From Paraconexibacter algicola (lineage in GTDB: Bacteria > Actinomycetota > Thermoleophilia > Solirubrobacterales > Solirubrobacteraceae), in contig NZ_PYYB01000001.1 in assembly GCF_003044185.1 (NCBI RefSeq), forward strand, positions 2,898,165 to 2,962,164: a stretch of DNA of 64,000 nucleotides, given 5' to 3'. The position numbers and the translations under genes are program-made. Under the pieces are notes generated by a model. The model was not told the DNA's origin and searched no databases. It worked only from the letters and a program-made list of their open reading frames with translations. This document shows, in pieces, positions 42,728 through 51,580 of this stretch (position 1 is the stretch's first letter; each line of letters starts with the position of its first letter).

Positions 42728-44477
42728 GAGCCGCGACATCGCCGCGGCCCTCGCCGGGCTCGCGCTGCTGCTCCCGGCCGCCGCGCAGGCCGAGCCGACC
42801 TGGCGCCTGGAGCAGCCCGCGCCGCCCGCCGGGGCGCCGTTCAAGGTGCCGCTCGGCGCGCCCGGCGACCTCGACTTCTACGCCCCGAACCGGGGGCTGC
42901 TGGCGATCGAGGGCAACGACACCGTCGCCCAGGGCCTCTACTTCTACGACGGGGTCGAGTGGCGACCGCTGGCGACCGTCTGCGGTGGCGGCGCCGCCAC
43001 GACGCGCATCGCCTGGGCGGGCCCCGACGAGTTCTGGACGATCACCGAGCCCAGCAAGCCGCGCGCGGGTGCCGGGATCGCGCTCTGCCGCTTCAAGGGC
43101 GGGGTGGTCGTCGGCAGCTACTCGAGTCCGAACGCCTCGCCCGACCCGTTCCGCCAGATGACGAGCGCCGCGTGCAGCGGCCCGACCGACTGCTGGTTCG
43201 GCGGGATCGGCAGCGCGGACGCCGCCGGCAACCGCGTCGGCGCGTTCTTCCTGCACTGGGACGGGACCGACCTGCGCACCGTCTACGACCCGCAGGGTCG
43301 CGGGGTCAGCGACCTCGTCACCGACGGCGACCGCTACATCACCACGCGCTACGTCGGGCGCCGCGCCGAGGACCGTGGCGGCAGCCCCGACCTCGCGCGC
43401 CCCGAGCCGACCGGCCCGCGACTGATCCGCTCCCTGACCGCGGGGCGCTTCGGCGACGAGGGCTGGCTGGCCAACAGCGACGTCCGCTACCCCGAGGACG
43501 CCACCGAGCTGCTGGCCGCCGACCGCGACCTCGACGGCGACCTCTGGGTCGTCGGCGGTGGCGCCGCCTCCGGGCCCGCCGCCCCCGCGGAGGGCCAGTA
43601 CCCGCGCGGCCCGATCGCCGTCCGCCGCACCCCGGTCGCCTGGCAGGACGTGCCGCTGGACCCCGAGGCCGTGGCGCCCGACGAGACGTTCGTCGACGTC
43701 GCGGGCCTGCCCGGCAGCCCCGACGCGCTCGTCGCGACGAGCCCGTACGACGAGCGCCGGCAGACCACGGTCAAGGCGCGCGTCGCGATCGTGCAGCCCG
43801 ACGGGACGGTCCGGACCACGCGCCTGCCGACCAGCGGCGCGGGCCGCGGCGCGGCGGCGAAGGTCGCCTGTCCCGCCCCGGACGACTGCTGGATGGTCAC
43901 CGCGGCCGGCTGGCTCTTCCACTACACCGACGGCACGACCTTCGAGCGGGTCACCGACCCCGCGTTCGCCCGGCGCATCGACCAGCGCCCGAACGAGTCG
44001 CAGGAGCAGTTCGTCCCGGACGGCCCGCCGGTCGACGACTCCCAGCTCTTCGCGCCCCCGCCCGAGGCGCCCGCGCCGACCGTCGAGACGCCCACCGTGG
44101 CGCCCGTCACGGCACCGGCGCTGCTGACGAACCCGCGCGCCCGCGTCGTCCGCACCCGCCGCGGGCTCGTGCTCGTCGTGTCGTTCACGCTGCGGCGCGA
44201 CGCGCGGCTCGGCCTCGTCGCCAGCCGCGGCGGCCGCGAGGTCGGCCGCGTGCGCCTGACCCGGCTGAAGAAGGGCCGCCGCGCGCTGCGACTGCGCGTC
44301 ACCCGCAAGCGCTACCCGACGAAGCTGCGGTTCACGCGGCCGCCGTCCAGCACGCCGACGACGACCTCCGGCGACGACAGCGTCACGACCGGCGACACCG
44401 TCACCACGGGCGGCGACACGGTCACGACGGGCGGCGACACCGTCACCACCGGCGGCGACACGGTCACCACGCGATGA
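42720..44477 (+). CDS. Secreted propeller-like protein with Thr-rich repeat tail
   Basis: A 585-aa exported protein. The GTG start overlaps the ftsH stop by 8 bases. Signal peptide about 1-24 (ending AAAQA). The body (about 30-440) is beta-rich with Cys-containing loops (TSAACSGPTDCWFGGIG, KVACPAPDDCWMVTAAGW), a pattern seen in photosystem stability/sialidase-like propellers. A Pro-rich linker precedes a basic beta module (about 470-540), then a tail of tandem GGDTVTT heptapeptides. Direct coupling to the FtsH-like gene and to the giant surface gene suggests one complex or a shared pathway. Function unknown. Confidence 0.72.
   Translation: MRRSRDIAAALAGLALLLPAAAQAEPTWRLEQPAPPAGAPFKVPLGAPGDLDFYAPNRGLLAIEGNDTVAQGLYFYDGVEWRPLATVCGGGAATTRIAWAGPDEFWTITEPSKPRAGAGIALCRFKGGVVVGSYSSPNASPDPFRQMTSAACSGPTDCWFGGIGSADAAGNRVGAFFLHWDGTDLRTVYDPQGRGVSDLVTDGDRYITTRYVGRRAEDRGGSPDLARPEPTGPRLIRSLTAGRFGDEGWLANSDVRYPEDATELLAADRDLDGDLWVVGGGAASGPAAPAEGQYPRGPIAVRRTPVAWQDVPLDPEAVAPDETFVDVAGLPGSPDALVATSPYDERRQTTVKARVAIVQPDGTVRTTRLPTSGAGRGAAAKVACPAPDDCWMVTAAGWLFHYTDGTTFERVTDPAFARRIDQRPNESQEQFVPDGPPVDDSQLFAPPPEAPAPTVETPTVAPVTAPALLTNPRARVVRTRRGLVLVVSFTLRRDARLGLVASRGGREVGRVRLTRLKKGRRALRLRVTRKRYPTKLRFTRPPSSTPTTTSGDDSVTTGDTVTTGGDTVTTGGDTVTTGGDTVTTR
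44391..44471 (+). repeat. 21-bp tandem coding repeats
   Basis: Three complete units (GGC GGC GAC ACV GTC ACV ACV) at 44409-44429, 44430-44450 and 44451-44471 follow a shorter unit at 44391-44408. They encode GGDTVTT repeats at the C-terminus and can vary in number by slippage. Confidence 0.85.
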
Positions 44478-47400
44478 GACGCGCACTCCGCACCGTGCCG
44501 ATCGCCGCCGCGGCGATCGCCCTCAGCGCCGCCCTGCTCACGAGCCCCGGCCAGGGCCAGGACGGCGGCGGCGGAATCGTCGCCCAGCCCGTCCTCGGCG
44601 TCGCCGACGCCCAGACCGTGCTGCTCGGCGCCGTCACGGTCGACGGGGCCCCCGGCGAGACCTGGGCCTACCGGGTGATGCCGGCCGAGTACGCCGGTGC
44701 CGTCCTCGACGGCCAGACCGTGCCGAACGGGCCGCTCGGCGACGGGCTCGTCGGCGACCCGCAGCTCGTCCTGCTGCGCCACACCGACGCGACCGGCTGG
44801 CGCGTCCAGGAGACGCCGCTGGACCGCGAGGGCCGCACCTCGCGCGGCATCGTCCCCAACCCGCGCGCGGCGGAGGTCCTGCCGCGCGGCGGCGGCTACC
44901 TGCTCGGCCGCGCCCAGGGCACGGCGGCGCCGGGCGACGAGACGCGCATCCTCGTGCGCAACCCCGGCGGCCGCTTCGGCGAGCTGCCCGCGCCGCCCGA
45001 CGACGTCCTGCTCCCCGCCGCCACCCCCGAGGTCGACGACCCGGGCGAGGCGCTCGCCGGCGACCGCGGTCTGGGCAACGCGGTCGCCACCGGCTACGAG
45101 GACGGGGACACGACCCACGTGCTCGTCGCCCCGCGCGGGCGCCAGGAGCAGTCCGCCGTCCTGCACTGGGACGGCGAGACCTGGAGCCGCGAGCCGGTCG
45201 AGATCCCGGCCGGCTCGGAGAACACCTTCGAGATCGTCGCGATCGACGCGACCGGCCCCGGCAACGCCTGGTTCGTCGCCCGGCCGGCCGGGGCGCTGGA
45301 CCGGGGCATCGTCCTGTTCGAGCGCGACGCCCGCGACGAGGACGCCCCGGTGTGGCGCGAGCGCCCGCTCGACGCGGCGCGCTTCGCCGACGCCGCGACC
45401 CCGGCGCTCGGCATCTCCGACGTCACGACGCTCGACGGCGGGCTCCAGCAGACCCTCACCGTGACCGCGGACGGGGTCTGGGTCGACGGCAGCCTGACCG
45501 CCGGCGGCGCCACGCGCGACCTCACGCTGTTCGTCGACCCCGACCGCGACGCGCCCGCCGCGCGGGTGCTCGGCTCCTGGTGCGACGCGCAGACCCCGGA
45601 CGGCGAGGCGATCTGCGACCGGCCGCTGGGGGTGCGCTTCTCGCGCCGCACCGGCTACCGCTCGCTCGGGTTCGCCGCCGGTGACGGCGGCTTCGGCGGC
45701 CGTATCGTCTCCAACCCGCTGCGCCCGGGGGGCGAGGACGACACGAACCTCGGCACCTACCTGTCGCTGCAGGGCGCGACGTTCCGCCGCCTGCCCGGGG
45801 CGGGCGGCAACCTCCGGCGCTCGGCCGCCTTCTCGACCCCCGACGAGGGCTGGCTCGAGGGCCCGGTGCAGGTCACCCGTCGACCCGTCGCCTCCGCGCT
45901 GCGTCCGTGGCCAGTGGCCGTCCGCGCCCCGTTCACCGCCGTGTCGCACCAGCCGGGCGCCGCGGGCGGCGACCCGAACACGCAGGCGCTGGCGGTCGGC
46001 GCCTCCGGCGCGGTCGCCCGGTACCTGCCGGGCACCGGCTGGACGCGCGAGTTCCTCCTCACCTCGACCGGCGCGGTCACGAGCCCGACGCTGCGCGGCG
46101 TCGCCTGGCCCGAGCCCGGCCGCGCGTACGCGGTCGGAGACCTCGGCGCGATGTGGCTGTGGCGCTCGGAGACCGGCCTGTGGGAGCGCGACCCCGCGGC
46201 CCCCGTCGGCTTCGAGGCGAACCTCATGGGCGTGGCGTTCCAGCCCGGCTCCGGCGCACGCGGGTACGCGGTCGGCCGCCAGGGCACGCTGCTGCGCTAC
46301 GACAAGACCTGGACGCAGGAGGCGCTGCCCGCCGACGTCGCCACGCGCGACATCACGTCGGTGACGTTCGCGGGCGCCCAGGCGATCGCGGTCGCCGGCC
46401 GGGACGTCCTCGTCAGCGACGGCGGTCCGTGGCGCGTCGACGAGCAGCTGCGCGAGCTGCTGCGCGGCCTCAAGGGCGCCGACCCGCAGCTGCTCGTCGC
46501 CGCCGGCCTGCCGGACGGCGGCGCGGTGGTGGCCGGGCGCAACCTCGTGCTGCAGCGCGACGGGGCGGGCCGCCCGTGGCGGTTCGCCGACCAGCCGCTG
46601 CCCGGCGTCACCGCCGTGGCCGCCGCGGCCGTCCGCGACGGCGACCGCGTCCGCGCGGTGCTGTCGGTCGTCCCGGGGATCCAGTACCCGCCGGGCGAGA
46701 CGCTCCCGGACGTCGACCCCGACCTGCCGCCGCCCGTGCTCACGCCGATCCCGCTGCCCGGCGACGGGTACGTGCTGCGCGAGGTGCCGGGCGGCTGGCG
46801 CGACGAGCAGCGCCAGGCGTTCAGCGGCTCGGGCGCCGACCGGCCGGTCAAGCCCGACCCGGTCGCCGCGTTCGACCTCTCCCCGGCGGGGACGGGCTGG
46901 GCCGTCGGCGGCTGGAGCGGCGAGCTCGACAGCGCCGGGCGCGGCTCCTCGGGCCGCAACGCGACCGGGCGGGCGAACCGCCAGCGCGTGCAGACCGCGG
47001 CGATCCTGCGGCTCGGCGACGGCGCGCAGGAGGCGCCGCCCGCCGTCGGCGCGGCGGAGATCCCGCTCGACCAGTCGACGGTCACGTTCGCGGTCGCCGG
47101 GCACGCGCAGTGTGAGCGGGCCTGCGCCGATCTCGCCGGGCAGGACCTCGCCCCGGACCGCGCGCTGCGCACCACCGTCGCCCGCGTCGCGCAGCTCGCG
47201 ACGCGCCCCAACGGCCCGCGCGCCCTGCTGTTCACGGGCGGCCGCACGAAGCCCGGCGGCGAGCCGCAGTCCCGCGCGGAGGCCGACCGCTACGCCGAGC
47301 TCCTCGGGGTCGGCGGCGGCCTGCCGGTGTTCCCGGCGGTGTCCGCGGGGGACGTGCCCGACGGCTCGGCCTCGACCTTCCGCGGGGCGTTCGCCGGTGC

Positions 47401-49018
47401 GGGCGCACCGCTGGGCACCGGGGCGCCGGGCCCGACGATCACGCCCGTGTCGGGTCCCGGTCCCGACGGGGCGGCGACCCACTACGCGTTCGAGACGACC
47501 GGCCCGACCGGCACGGTCCGGGTCATCGTCATCGACAACGCGGCGGGCTCGCTCGCGGCGTCGGACCCGCACCAGAGCCCGGCCGAGCCGCAGCTGCCGT
47601 GGCTGCGCGACCAGCTCGCCGCGGCGAAGGCGAAGGCGACCCCGGCGATCGTCGTCGGCTCCCGCGACCTGACGAGCCGCCAGCAGCCCGCGCTGAACGT
47701 CGCCACCGACGCCGACGAGGTCGCGCGCGTGCTCGTCGACGGCGGTGCGTCGGCGTACTTCTACGAGCGGCCGGAGGAGAACCGCGTCACCCGCATCCCG
47801 GCCGGCGCCGCGACGACGATCCCGGCCTTCGGGACCGGCACGCTCGGGTACCGCTCGCCGCTGTCGAACACCAGCGACGGCCCCGACGCCCTGTTCGGCG
47901 ACAGCGGCTTCCTGCTGGCCCAGGTCGACACGGTCAACCGTGACGCCGCGACGAACCGCGCCCCGGTGGGCGTCCGGCTGATCCCGGTGATCGACGACCT
48001 CGCGCTGCAGGCGATCGACGGCACGCTGCTGCGTCGCTCGCGGCCCTCGCTGTTCCAGGGGCTCGGCCGTCGCCCGGTCGCCGGGGACCGCTGGGGCGAC
48101 ATCTCCGGCGCGGACGGCAACCCCAACCCGCCCGGGGGGGACCCGTACACGGCGTTCCCCCCGGCGCAGTGCGCGACGGCGGGCTGCGCGACCCGGCTGA
48201 CCCCGGAGTTCGCGTTCGCCTCCTCGGCCCCGGACATCGCGGACTTCGTCCGCCAGGACCCCGCGTCGACGAACCTGCGCAAGCCGTTCCTCGGGGCCGA
48301 CGACAAGGTCGTCACCGACGCGGCCTCGGGCCTGATCTGCCCGTTCAACGCCGGGACCACGAACGTGACCGTGTCCGCGGGCGGCCTGGCGTTCACGCAG
48401 CGCGTCACCGTCCTCGCCGGGAGCGTGCAGCGGCCCTGCGGCACCCGTCCGCTCGATCCGAGCCGCTTCCCGGCCGCGACCCCGGCGGCGGTCCCACCGC
48501 CCGCCGCGGCGCCCGCGGCCGCGCCCGCGAACAGCCCGCCGCCGCCGGTCTCGCCGCCCCCGCCGCCCGCCCCGCAGCAGCCGCCGCCGACCCCGGCGCC
48601 CGCCGTCAAGGCGGTCCCGCCGGTGCAGCCGCTGCCGCCGGCGGCCCCGCCGACGGAGGTGCCGCCCGCGCGCGACCTGACGCGCGCCCAGGTGCCGGCG
48701 CCGCCCCCGCCGCCCGCGGGCGGCTTCGGCCGGCCGATCCCGCCCGGTGGCGCGGTCATCCGCGTGCTGGAGGAGAAGCGCGAGGAGGAGATCGCGCCCG
48801 AGTCCTCGCAGGCGTTCGCGGCCTACGACGTCGACGAGGGACCGTCGGTCCCGTACGGGCCGTTCGTGTTCGGGATCGTGCTGCTGGCCGCCTTCGCGGG
48901 CGCGTCGGTGCGGCCTGGGCTGCGGCGGCGCAACCGTCGTGCCGAGCACGCCGTCGCGGTCGCCCGCGTCGAACCCGATCCGCTGGACCCCCGCACCCGA
49001 CACCGGAGAACCCGCTAG
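44474..49018 (+). CDS. Giant surface protein: propeller region, degenerate calcineurin-like domain, Pro-rich stalk, TM anchor
   Basis: A 1514-aa protein. The signal peptide spans about 1-29. Residues about 40-850 are beta-rich and propeller-like (GTGWAVGGWSGE, AYAVGDLGAMWLW). About 865-1150 resembles a calcineurin-like phosphoesterase: FAVAGH near 873, ALLFTGGRTKPGG near 918, VFPAVSAGDVPDG near 954, RVIVIDN near 1017, PWLRDQLAAAKAK near 1040 and VVGSRDL near 1057. Metal-binding Asp/His/Asn residues are mostly replaced, so it is probably non-catalytic. A beta domain (about 1240-1320), a proline-rich stalk (about 1336-1425), a membrane helix (about 1459-1481) and an Arg-rich cytoplasmic tail follow. 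The ATG overlaps the upstream stop by 4 bases. Confidence 0.75.
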   Translation: MRRALRTVPIAAAAIALSAALLTSPGQGQDGGGGIVAQPVLGVADAQTVLLGAVTVDGAPGETWAYRVMPAEYAGAVLDGQTVPNGPLGDGLVGDPQLVLLRHTDATGWRVQETPLDREGRTSRGIVPNPRAAEVLPRGGGYLLGRAQGTAAPGDETRILVRNPGGRFGELPAPPDDVLLPAATPEVDDPGEALAGDRGLGNAVATGYEDGDTTHVLVAPRGRQEQSAVLHWDGETWSREPVEIPAGSENTFEIVAIDATGPGNAWFVARPAGALDRGIVLFERDARDEDAPVWRERPLDAARFADAATPALGISDVTTLDGGLQQTLTVTADGVWVDGSLTAGGATRDLTLFVDPDRDAPAARVLGSWCDAQTPDGEAICDRPLGVRFSRRTGYRSLGFAAGDGGFGGRIVSNPLRPGGEDDTNLGTYLSLQGATFRRLPGAGGNLRRSAAFSTPDEGWLEGPVQVTRRPVASALRPWPVAVRAPFTAVSHQPGAAGGDPNTQALAVGASGAVARYLPGTGWTREFLLTSTGAVTSPTLRGVAWPEPGRAYAVGDLGAMWLWRSETGLWERDPAAPVGFEANLMGVAFQPGSGARGYAVGRQGTLLRYDKTWTQEALPADVATRDITSVTFAGAQAIAVAGRDVLVSDGGPWRVDEQLRELLRGLKGADPQLLVAAGLPDGGAVVAGRNLVLQRDGAGRPWRFADQPLPGVTAVAAAAVRDGDRVRAVLSVVPGIQYPPGETLPDVDPDLPPPVLTPIPLPGDGYVLREVPGGWRDEQRQAFSGSGADRPVKPDPVAAFDLSPAGTGWAVGGWSGELDSAGRGSSGRNATGRANRQRVQTAAILRLGDGAQEAPPAVGAAEIPLDQSTVTFAVAGHAQCERACADLAGQDLAPDRALRTTVARVAQLATRPNGPRALLFTGGRTKPGGEPQSRAEADRYAELLGVGGGLPVFPAVSAGDVPDGSASTFRGAFAGAGAPLGTGAPGPTITPVSGPGPDGAATHYAFETTGPTGTVRVIVIDNAAGSLAASDPHQSPAEPQLPWLRDQLAAAKAKATPAIVVGSRDLTSRQQPALNVATDADEVARVLVDGGASAYFYERPEENRVTRIPAGAATTIPAFGTGTLGYRSPLSNTSDGPDALFGDSGFLLAQVDTVNRDAATNRAPVGVRLIPVIDDLALQAIDGTLLRRSRPSLFQGLGRRPVAGDRWGDISGADGNPNPPGGDPYTAFPPAQCATAGCATRLTPEFAFASSAPDIADFVRQDPASTNLRKPFLGADDKVVTDAASGLICPFNAGTTNVTVSAGGLAFTQRVTVLAGSVQRPCGTRPLDPSRFPAATPAAVPPPAAAPAAAPANSPPPPVSPPPPPAPQQPPPTPAPAVKAVPPVQPLPPAAPPTEVPPARDLTRAQVPAPPPPPAGGFGRPIPPGGAVIRVLEEKREEEIAPESSQAFAAYDVDEGPSVPYGPFVFGIVLLAAFAGASVRPGLRRRNRRAEHAVAVARVEPDPLDPRTRHRRTR

Positions 49019-49792
49019 ATGCGCACCCCGTCCGTCGCGCGCGCCGCGCTCGTCCTCGCGACGTTCGCGCTCGTCGCGTCCACCACCGGCCTCGCCGACG
49101 CGGCCCGGTCGTCGATCGCCCGGGTGGTCTCGAGCCCGAAGCCCAACAGCGTCCTGAAGCTCGACAAGAACGCGCGCTTCCCGGCGCGCGCGATCCCGAA
49201 GGTGGCGAGCGCGCGGTCCGCGGACCGCGTCGGCGGCAAGACCGACGAGCAGCTGACGGGCAGCTGCGACCCGCAGACCGTGGACCTGGGGACCTGGTGC
49301 CTGCAGTCCTCGCCGTTCCCCCTGACCAACGAGGACCAGGGCAAGAACGACTACTTCTTCGCGACGCAGGCGTGCGTCGACGCGGGCGGCTGGCTCCCGA
49401 CCGCCGCACAGCTGGTCGGGGCGGCGGCGCGCGTGAAGCTCGCGTCGACGATCGGGGACTCGCAGACGACGGCGTCGATCGACATCGACCCGACGGACGG
49501 CCTGAAGGACCGCCGCGAGATGAGCGCGACGCTGATCACGACCGCGGCAGGCTCGAGCGCCGCCGGGTCGACCGGGGTCAGCGACGGCTCCCGCGGCGAC
49601 CCCAAGACGGGGGAGCCCGACCCGGTCCCCGAGCCGGCGAACCCGCGGCCGGAGACGCTCCAGTACGTCACGGTCTACGACAACGGCGACAAGGGCGGCT
49701 TCGCGGGCGCCCGACCGGTCGGGACGCCGGAGACGTTCCGCTGCGGCTTCGACAAGCAGGAGGGTGCCGCGGACGCGGAGGAGGGGTCGTGA
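49019..49792 (+). CDS. Secreted protein of a family I associate with Solirubrobacterales
   Basis: A 257-aa exported protein beginning one base after the giant gene's stop. Signal peptide about 1-28. The mature part has four Cys (GSCDPQTVDLGTWCLQ, ATQACVDAGGWLP, FRCGFDK) that could form disulfides. Blocks such as GKNDYFFATQACVDAGGWLPTAAQL, DPTDGLKDRREMSATLITT and ETLQYVTVYDNGDKGGFAGARPV look like motifs I recall from hypothetical proteins of this order; that is memory, not a search. The fold may be C-type-lectin or formylglycine-enzyme-like, since the N-terminal block resembles sulfatase-modifying domains. Its stop overlaps the next gene's start. Confidence 0.7.
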   Translation: MRTPSVARAALVLATFALVASTTGLADAARSSIARVVSSPKPNSVLKLDKNARFPARAIPKVASARSADRVGGKTDEQLTGSCDPQTVDLGTWCLQSSPFPLTNEDQGKNDYFFATQACVDAGGWLPTAAQLVGAAARVKLASTIGDSQTTASIDIDPTDGLKDRREMSATLITTAAGSSAAGSTGVSDGSRGDPKTGEPDPVPEPANPRPETLQYVTVYDNGDKGGFAGARPVGTPETFRCGFDKQEGAADAEEGS

Positions 49793-50163
49793 GCGCGCCG
49801 GCGGACGAGCCGTTCGCGGTCGGGCCGCTGGAGCTGCGCCCGGCCGAGTTCACGGCGCTGGCGGCGGGCCGGCGCGTGCCGCTGACCGTCCGCGAGTTCG
49901 AGCTGCTGCACGAGCTGGCGCGTCGCCCGGATCGGGTGGTGCAGCGTGCCGAGCTGTACGACCTCGTGTGGGGCGGGCCGATGACCTACCGCGACCGCTC
50001 GGTCGACGTGTTCGTGCGCAAGGTCCGCACGAAGCTCACGTCGGTGTGCCCGGACTGGGTGTTCATCCACACGCACTTCGGGATCGGCTACCGCCTGTCC
50101 CCGGAGCGCGTCGTGCTCGGTCCGGCGGCGACCGATCAGGGACGCGACGCGGCGCGCCCCTGA
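49789..50163 (+). CDS. Receiverless PhoB/OmpR-type winged-helix DNA-binding protein (first copy)
   Basis: A 124-aa protein that is almost only a Trans_reg_C domain. The N-terminal beta-sheet holds FAVGPLELRPAEFTALAAGRRVPLT. The trans-activation loop and helices hold VREFELLHELARRPDRVVQRAELYDLVW, and the recognition helix RDRSVDVFVRKVRTKL lies near 69-84, with the wing IHTHFGIGYRL. The response regulator at 60088 has nearly the same recognition helix. There is no receiver, so binding would be constitutive or governed by level or partner. The GTG overlaps the upstream stop (GTGA), making it the last gene of the secreted-protein run. The end overlaps convergent arsR by 28 bases. Confidence 0.88.
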   Translation: MSAPADEPFAVGPLELRPAEFTALAAGRRVPLTVREFELLHELARRPDRVVQRAELYDLVWGGPMTYRDRSVDVFVRKVRTKLTSVCPDWVFIHTHFGIGYRLSPERVVLGPAATDQGRDAARP

Positions 50164-50501
50164 GCGGGACCGGGGGCCGCGGCGAGCCAGCCGGTCAGCT
50201 CCTGCAGCCCGCCGGGGGCGGGGGAGTAGTAGGTCCAGGTGCCGCTGCGTCGCGCGTCGAGCACGCCGGCCTGCACCAGCACCTTCAGGTGCTTGGACAG
50301 CGCGGGCTGCGAGATCGCGAAGAGCGGCAGCAGCTCGCACTGGCAGACGGGCTCGTCCGCGGCGCGGACGACGTCGACGATGCGCAGCCGGGTCGGGTCG
50401 CCGAGCGCCTTGGCGATCCGGGCGAGCCGGCCCGTCGCGTCGTCGTCGAGCGTCGGGACGACGGGGATGCAGCAGTCGGCGGCGACGGCGGCGGCGGGCA
50501 C
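50136..50501 (-). CDS. arsR: ArsR family arsenic-responsive repressor
   Basis: A 121-aa winged-helix repressor. An N-terminal CC pair (residues 10-11) and VCQCELLPLF near 52-61 offer thiolates for As(III), like other actinobacterial ArsR variants. The HTH is ISQPALSKHLKVLVQAGVLDARRSGTWTYYSP near 63-94. It is divergent from the GAPDH-arsJ genes and a dyad lies between them, so it should repress both directions until arsenite binds. GTG at 50501 is the only sensible start. The 3' end overlaps the convergent DNA-binding protein gene. Confidence 0.88.
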   Translation of the reverse strand: MPAAAVAADCCIPVVPTLDDDATGRLARIAKALGDPTRLRIVDVVRAADEPVCQCELLPLFAISQPALSKHLKVLVQAGVLDARRSGTWTYYSPAPGGLQELTGWLAAAPGPAQGRAASRP

Positions 50502-50513
50502 CCGTGAAGATTC

Positions 50514-50553
50514 GCATAACGATCTGGTGATGTCAAAACCATCTGGTTATGCT
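50514..50553. promoter_or_regulatory. ArsR operator covering both divergent -10 elements
   Basis: Inverted arms GCATAAC (50514-50520) and GTTATGC (50546-50552) are 25 bp apart. ATCTGGTGAT (50522) and ATCTGGTTAT (50541) form an internal direct repeat. The right arm overlaps TATGCT (50548-50553), 7 nt before the GTG at 50561; the left arm overlaps minus-strand TATGCG (50518-50513), 11 nt before the arsR GTG. Confidence 0.65.
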
Positions 50554-50560
50554 GCGCGCC

Positions 50561-51580
50561 GTGTCCGCCACCCGCATCGCCATCAACGGCCTCGGCCGCA
50601 TGGGGCGCCTCGCGCTCCGCGTCCTCGCCGACCGCGACGACCTCGAGGTCGTCCACGTCAACGAGCTCCACGGGGACGCCGCGACCTCCGCGCATCTCGT
50701 CCAGTTCGACTCCGTCCACGGCCGCTACGCCGGCGAGGCCCGCGCCGACGGCGACACGCTCGTGCTCGACGGCCACCGCATCCCGCACACGTCCGCCGCG
50801 ACCCCGGACGCCGTCGCGTGGGACGCCGACATCGTGCTCGAGTGCACCGGCCGCTTCCGCACGATCGACACGCTGACGCCGTACCTCGACGCCGGCGTCG
50901 GCACGGTGGTCGTCGCCGCACCGGTCAAGGACGATCGCGCGCTGAACGTCGTCGTGGGCGTCAACGACGACCGCTACGACCCCGCCGTGCACCGGGTGGT
51001 CACCGCCGCCTCCTGCACGACGAACTGCCTCGCCCCGGTCGTCGCGGTCCTCCACGCGGGGCTCGGGATCCGCCACGGCTCGATCACCACGCTGCACGAC
51101 CTGACCAACACGCAGGTGATCGTCGACGCGCCCCACAAGGACCTGCGCCGCGCGCGCTCCTCGTCGCAGTCGCTGATCCCGACCTCGACCGGCTCCGCCA
51201 CGGCGATCGGCCTGATCCTCCCCGAGCTGCAGGGCCGGCTCGACGGCCTCGCCGTGCGCGTGCCGCTGCTGAACGCCTCGCTCACCGACGCGGTCCTCGA
51301 GGTCGAGCGCGCGACGACCGTCGAGGAGGTCAACGGCCTGCTCGCCGCGGCCGCCGCCCCCGGTGAGCGGCTGCACGGGATCCTCGGGTTCGAGGAGCGC
51401 CCGCTCGTCTCCGTGGACTACCGCACCGACCCGCGGTCGGCGATCGTCGACGCGGGCTGCACGCGCGTCGTCGGCGGGACCCAGGTGAAGGTCTACGCCT
51501 GGTACGACAACGAGTGGGGCTACGTCAACCGGATGGTCGAGCTCGCCGGCATCGTCGCCGCCGGGTCCGCCTCGCGATGA
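50561..51580 (+). CDS. Glyceraldehyde-3-phosphate dehydrogenase of the arsenate-resistance type
   Basis: A 339-aa phosphorylating GAPDH. The NAD-binding start is [16 protein letters not shown], the catalytic Cys lies in [11 protein letters not shown] near 152, and [12 protein letters not shown] near the C-terminus is fully conserved. With arsenate it can form 1-arseno-3-phosphoglycerate, which the next gene product exports. It is next to arsR and overlaps arsJ by 4 bases, so this is the dedicated arsenate copy, not the glycolytic one. GTG 50561 is preferred over ATG 50549 because the latter lies in the operator and -10; a leaderless start at 50561 is well spaced. Confidence 0.9.
   Translation: MSATRIAINGLGRMGRLALRVLADRDDLEVVHVNELHGDAATSAHLVQFDSVHGRYAGEARADGDTLVLDGHRIPHTSAATPDAVAWDADIVLECTGRFRTIDTLTPYLDAGVGTVVVAAPVKDDRALNVVVGVNDDRYDPAVHRVVTAASCTTNCLAPVVAVLHAGLGIRHGSITTLHDLTNTQVIVDAPHKDLRRARSSSQSLIPTSTGSATAIGLILPELQGRLDGLAVRVPLLNASLTDAVLEVERATTVEEVNGLLAAAAAPGERLHGILGFEERPLVSVDYRTDPRSAIVDAGCTRVVGGTQVKVYAWYDNEWGYVNRMVELAGIVAAGSASR

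Noticed and set aside
44391..44471. GGTCAC-containing repeats that look like a PHO box
   Set aside because: The period is 21 bp, not 11, the units are in coding frame and they explain a GGDTVTT protein repeat; not a CRISPR array either, since there are no spacers.
49019..49792. Sulfatase-modifying (formylglycine-generating) enzyme
   Set aside because: Only a short Cys-containing block resembles that fold; the catalytic Cys pair and most of the domain are missing.
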